In this document: piece after piece, positions 5,302 to 7,405 of the stretch
How the letters are laid out: every line of letters begins with the position of its first letter
Position numbering within the stretch: the stretch's first letter is position 1
Source of the DNA: an uncultured Planctomycetaceae bacterium
Lineage (GTDB): Bacteria > Planctomycetota > Planctomycetia > Pirellulales > Pirellulaceae
Length of the DNA stretch: 7,405 nucleotides
Reading direction: 5' to 3'
NCBI GenBank assembly: GCA_937967755.1
Contig: CALBTA010000715.1
Location: 1-7,405, forward strand
The notes under the pieces: model-generated
The model's input: the letters and a program-made list of their open reading frames with translations, nothing else
The model's database searches: none
Told to the model about the DNA's origin: nothing
Made by a program: the position numbers and the translations under genes

Positions 5302-6066
5302 ATGTCGAAACAAAGTTCCAACCAAACTCTGTTGATCATCCTGCTCGCCGTGGGGGGAGTGTTTCTGCTTTGCTTTGCCATTTGTGTTTGCGGCGGAATC
5401 ATCGCCTTTCGTAGTGCGGCACAGCAGGGGATTGAGGCAGCCAAGACAACGCAAACGCGGATCGAGGTTGAACTGATGACCGACGCGCTGGAGGTGTACC
5501 GCCTGGATCGATCCGCATTCCCGCCCAATTTCGACGACAGAGACTTCCTCATCCGCCACATGCGCATCGCATTTCCGCGGTTCAGTCCCGCGAGTGAAGG
5601 CGCGACGCCGCTTCCCGATGACCTGGACCCGGCCGAGGTGTTGGTCTTCTGGCTGCGCGGCTTCGGACCGAACCCGGCCGATCCGCTGGCTGGGCCAAGG
5701 CATCAGCCGCTCTTTGATTTTGACAGGTCTCGGCTGAGAGACGCCGACGGGGATGGGAACCACGAGTACTACCCGATCAGCGCTGACGTACCGTTTGTCT
5801 ACTTCCACCACCGGTCATACGCCACGGCGCAGTATGATCCGCCCAGCGGGTTTCAGGGAATGGCCCGCCCTTACCGCAGCGACGAAGCGGGCAGCGAATT
5901 TGTGAACGCCGATTCGTTCCAAATTATTTCGGCCGGGGCGGACAACCATTTCGGCCAGGGCGGCTCGTTCCCTAGCGGCGACGGCTACGCGGCTGAGGAC
6001 GAAGACAACGTGACGAATTTTTCCGAAATGACGTTGGGCGAAGATCGGGATCTGAGCGGGGGCTAG
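5302..6066 (+). CDS. Membrane-anchored GspG/pseudopilin-like protein without a prepilin site
   Basis: ATG 5302 lies one base after the previous stop and has no clear ribosome binding site, so it probably depends on coupling. The 254-aa product has a short polar N-terminus, a membrane helix (about 9-36) rich in Cys (24, 28, 30), then RIEVELMTDALEVYRLDRSA (53-72) and FPP, the GspG-type pattern of a helix followed by xYrlDxgxyPP. Residues 147-155 (DADGDGNHE) and the end (FQIISAGADNHFG, then EDEDNVTNFS) are acidic and may bind calcium, as major pseudopilins do near their C-terminus. The canonical G-F-T-L-x-E prepilin peptidase site is absent, so it is likely a permanently anchored relative rather than a processed pilin. 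It converges with the pseudo-receiver gene, their stops overlapping in CTAG. Function is inferred only. Confidence 0.7.
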   Translation: MSKQSSNQTLLIILLAVGGVFLLCFAICVCGGIIAFRSAAQQGIEAAKTTQTRIEVELMTDALEVYRLDRSAFPPNFDDRDFLIRHMRIAFPRFSPASEGATPLPDDLDPAEVLVFWLRGFGPNPADPLAGPRHQPLFDFDRSRLRDADGDGNHEYYPISADVPFVYFHHRSYATAQYDPPSGFQGMARPYRSDEAGSEFVNADSFQIISAGADNHFGQGGSFPSGDGYAAEDEDNVTNFSEMTLGEDRDLSGG

Positions 6067-6434
6067 CCGATGACGGCACGCAATTTTTCGGCCGTCTGGG
6101 GCGCATCGAGTTCGGCTTTGCCGAAGCCCGCAACTGCACCGGCGGCGGCCGCTTCCGCTTGATACTGCGGGTAGTTTGACAGCAGCATCACCGGCGTCGC
6201 TTCCAGCGCGGTGTCGGTCTTGATCTGGCGGATCAGGTCGATGCCATCCCCGCCGTCACGGTCGAACTTGCGGTTGATCACGACCAGATCGAATTGTCCG
6301 TCGCCCAACATGCGCAGGGCCTCCGCCGCACCGTGCGCTTGCGTCACTTCCGCATCGAAGTGGCGAGCGAACAGTTCTTGCAGGTTGCCGTGATCGAACC
6401 CGCAATTGCCGACATCGAGGATCTGTTTGGGCAC
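6063..6434 (-). CDS. Receiver-like protein lacking the phosphoacceptor Asp
   Basis: I start at GTG 6434 (123 aa, MPKQILDVGN); the GTG at 6461 is in frame but lies inside the hairpin repeat at 6455-6471. The fold pattern is that of a CheY-like receiver: strand ILDVG, helix HGNLQELFARHF, strand EVTQAHG, helix AAEALRMLG, strand FDLVVIN (48-54), DGIDLIRQIK, strand PVMLLSN (81-87), and FGKAEL (104-109). Lys106 and Ser86 fit the conserved Lys and Ser/Thr. However the phosphoacceptor position is Asn54 and the acidic pair is reduced to Asp7, so phosphorylation is not expected. It may be a protein-interaction module. It follows the PQQ-like gene by 45 bases, suggesting an operon. Overlapping stops with the opposite gene (CTAG at 6063-6066). 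Confidence 0.8.
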   Translation of the reverse strand: MPKQILDVGNCGFDHGNLQELFARHFDAEVTQAHGAAEALRMLGDGQFDLVVINRKFDRDGGDGIDLIRQIKTDTALEATPVMLLSNYPQYQAEAAAAGAVAGFGKAELDAPQTAEKLRAVIG

Positions 6435-6454
6435 TCTTTCTTGCCTCGGCGGAC

Positions 6455-6471
6455 GGCACACGGAGTGTGCC
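6455..6471. repeat. Short palindrome with GGA apex
   Basis: GGCACAC and GTGTGCC form a perfect 7-bp inverted repeat around GGA, then TGCTAC follows. It lies between the PQQ-like gene stop and the pseudo-receiver start. It has the same layout as the palindrome at 145-161 (GGA loop, then TCTAC), with different arms. No T-tract on either strand, so terminator function is doubtful. Confidence 0.6.
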
Positions 6472-6479
6472 TGCTACGT

Positions 6480-7405
6480 TTACTTTCCGCCTTCGGTGAT
6501 GGCGAACAGGTGCGTTCGGTTGGCGATGTACAGCACGCCGTTGGCGACGATCGGTGTCGAATAAATCGAGTTGCCCATGTTGATTTCCACCAGCGGCTCT
6601 TCGTCTTTCATGGCAACTTCGGGGTCGGCCGAATGCTTGAAGATCGCCACGTCGCCATCTTCATCGCCGATGTAGACGTGGCCGTCAACAATCAGCGGCG
6701 ATCCCCACGCGGCGGCCAGCATGTCGTAGTTCCAATGCTTTTCGCCGGTTTGGGCATCGAGACAATGGAACAGCCCGCTGAAATCGGAGATGTACAGGAT
6801 GTCGTCCTTGATGGCGACCGTTCCGCAACTGCGGTGCATTTGCTCTTCGAAGTCGGCGTCGTCGTATTCCTCCTTCGTCTTGTGGCCGTAGCACCAAAGG
6901 ACAGCGGAATTCGGATTGGCGATTGCTTCCTCATCCATTTCCGGAATCACCGCCTGCAATCGCCGGTGCGGGATGATCGCGCTGTGGTCGTCTTTCTTCA
7001 CAGCCAACTCAGGGCTAACGTCGCCGCGCTTGGTCGGGTCGATGCACCACAGCAGCCCCATCCCTTCGCCGTGCTCGGGGTCTTGCCCGACCGCGACGTA
7101 GACCTTGTCGTCGTAAATAACCGGTGTGGCGATGATGTTGTTACGCGTGCTGCGCCCGCCGAGGATGCATTTGGCCACTTTCGGGTTGGCATCGAATTTC
7201 CAGAGCAGTTCTTTCTCTTCGCCTGCTTTGAAGCTGTAAACCCAGCCGTCGCCGCCGACGAAAATCACCTGATCGACGCCGCCCAATTTTCCAATCGCCG
7301 GCGAAGACCATTGCCCGTGCAGGATGTTCGCACCGGGTGATTTGTCAGTCCACAGAACTTTGCCGGTGTTTTTGTTCAGCGCGATAAAGCTGGGGGCATC
7401 GACCG
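6480..7405 (-). CDS. PQQ-like beta-propeller repeat protein, 3' part
   Basis: The frame is open from the window edge to TAA 6482-6480, so the start lies beyond 7405 and at least 308 residues are present. Repeats typical of PQQ-binding-like/BamB-type propellers are visible: FIALNKNTGKVLW (near 7388-7350), VYSFKAGEEKELLWKFD, FHCLDAQTGEKHWNYD (near 6770-6724), GSPLIVDGHVYIGDEDGDV and STPIVANGVLYIANRTHLFA. The repeating unit is a strand GxVY(V/I), then xLDAxTGExxW, as in quinoprotein dehydrogenase-like propellers. Planctomycetes encode many such secreted proteins, often of unknown function. The N-terminus with any signal peptide is outside the window. Distance to the pseudo-receiver gene is 45 bases, same strand. 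The catalytic state cannot be judged from a fragment. Confidence 0.85.
   Translation of the reverse strand, partial: VDAPSFIALNKNTGKVLWTDKSPGANILHGQWSSPAIGKLGGVDQVIFVGGDGWVYSFKAGEEKELLWKFDANPKVAKCILGGRSTRNNIIATPVIYDDKVYVAVGQDPEHGEGMGLLWCIDPTKRGDVSPELAVKKDDHSAIIPHRRLQAVIPEMDEEAIANPNSAVLWCYGHKTKEEYDDADFEEQMHRSCGTVAIKDDILYISDFSGLFHCLDAQTGEKHWNYDMLAAAWGSPLIVDGHVYIGDEDGDVAIFKHSADPEVAMKDEEPLVEINMGNSIYSTPIVANGVLYIANRTHLFAITEGGK

Noticed and set aside
6294..7340. A 348-codon plus-strand frame opposite the PQQ-like gene
   Set aside because: It is the antisense shadow of a propeller gene with clear repeated motifs, and the frame crosses the hairpin repeat.
1..7405. CRISPR array, tRNA or rRNA
   Set aside because: No regularly spaced direct repeats and no tRNA or rRNA signature could be read on either strand.

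Overview
The window looks like chromosomal DNA from a planctomycete of the Pirellulales type. I infer this from several protein styles typical of that group: a secreted helical-repeat protein with a C-terminal Hint (intein/Hedgehog-like) domain, a PQQ-like beta-propeller protein, a receiver-like protein with no phosphoacceptor Asp, and a GspG-like protein. Short dispersed hairpins also fit. No rRNA, tRNA or CRISPR array is visible, and identifications rest on reading alone, without a database search.

Layout. Positions 1-505 appear non-coding, with two short palindromes and a degenerate ACACAG repeat. A 249-aa protein of unknown function follows at 506-1255 (+). Positions 1256-1590 hold a two-tier hairpin that covers a strong ribosome binding site, then a 61-aa ORF that resembles the start of an IS110-like (DEDD) transposase and soon loses that resemblance. 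This is probably a mobile-element remnant. The Hint protein gene (1587-3413, -) converges on it, and the two stop codons overlap. A small winged-helix-like protein (3613-3834, -) lies upstream with a good sigma70-type promoter.

The + strand then carries a tight cluster at 4166-6066: a DUF883/YqjD-like membrane-tail protein, a second small membrane protein (YqjK-like in layout), a YqjE-like protein with two membrane segments (Holin-X type), and a membrane-anchored protein with a GspG-like pattern. Gaps of 14, -1 and 1 bases suggest co-transcription and translational coupling. The first three recall the enterobacterial yqjD-yqjE-yqjK cell-envelope/stationary-phase cluster in a different order.

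On the - strand, the 3' part of a PQQ-like beta-propeller gene (6480 to beyond 7405) is followed after a small hairpin repeat by the pseudo-receiver gene (6063-6434), probably as one operon. The pseudo-receiver gene converges on the GspG-like gene, their stops overlapping in a shared CTAG. The most unusual items are the Hint protein, the IS110-like remnant with its structured leader, the YqjDEK-like cluster in a planctomycete, the receiver with Asn replacing Asp, and the hairpin family whose arms differ while a GGA/TCC apex is kept.
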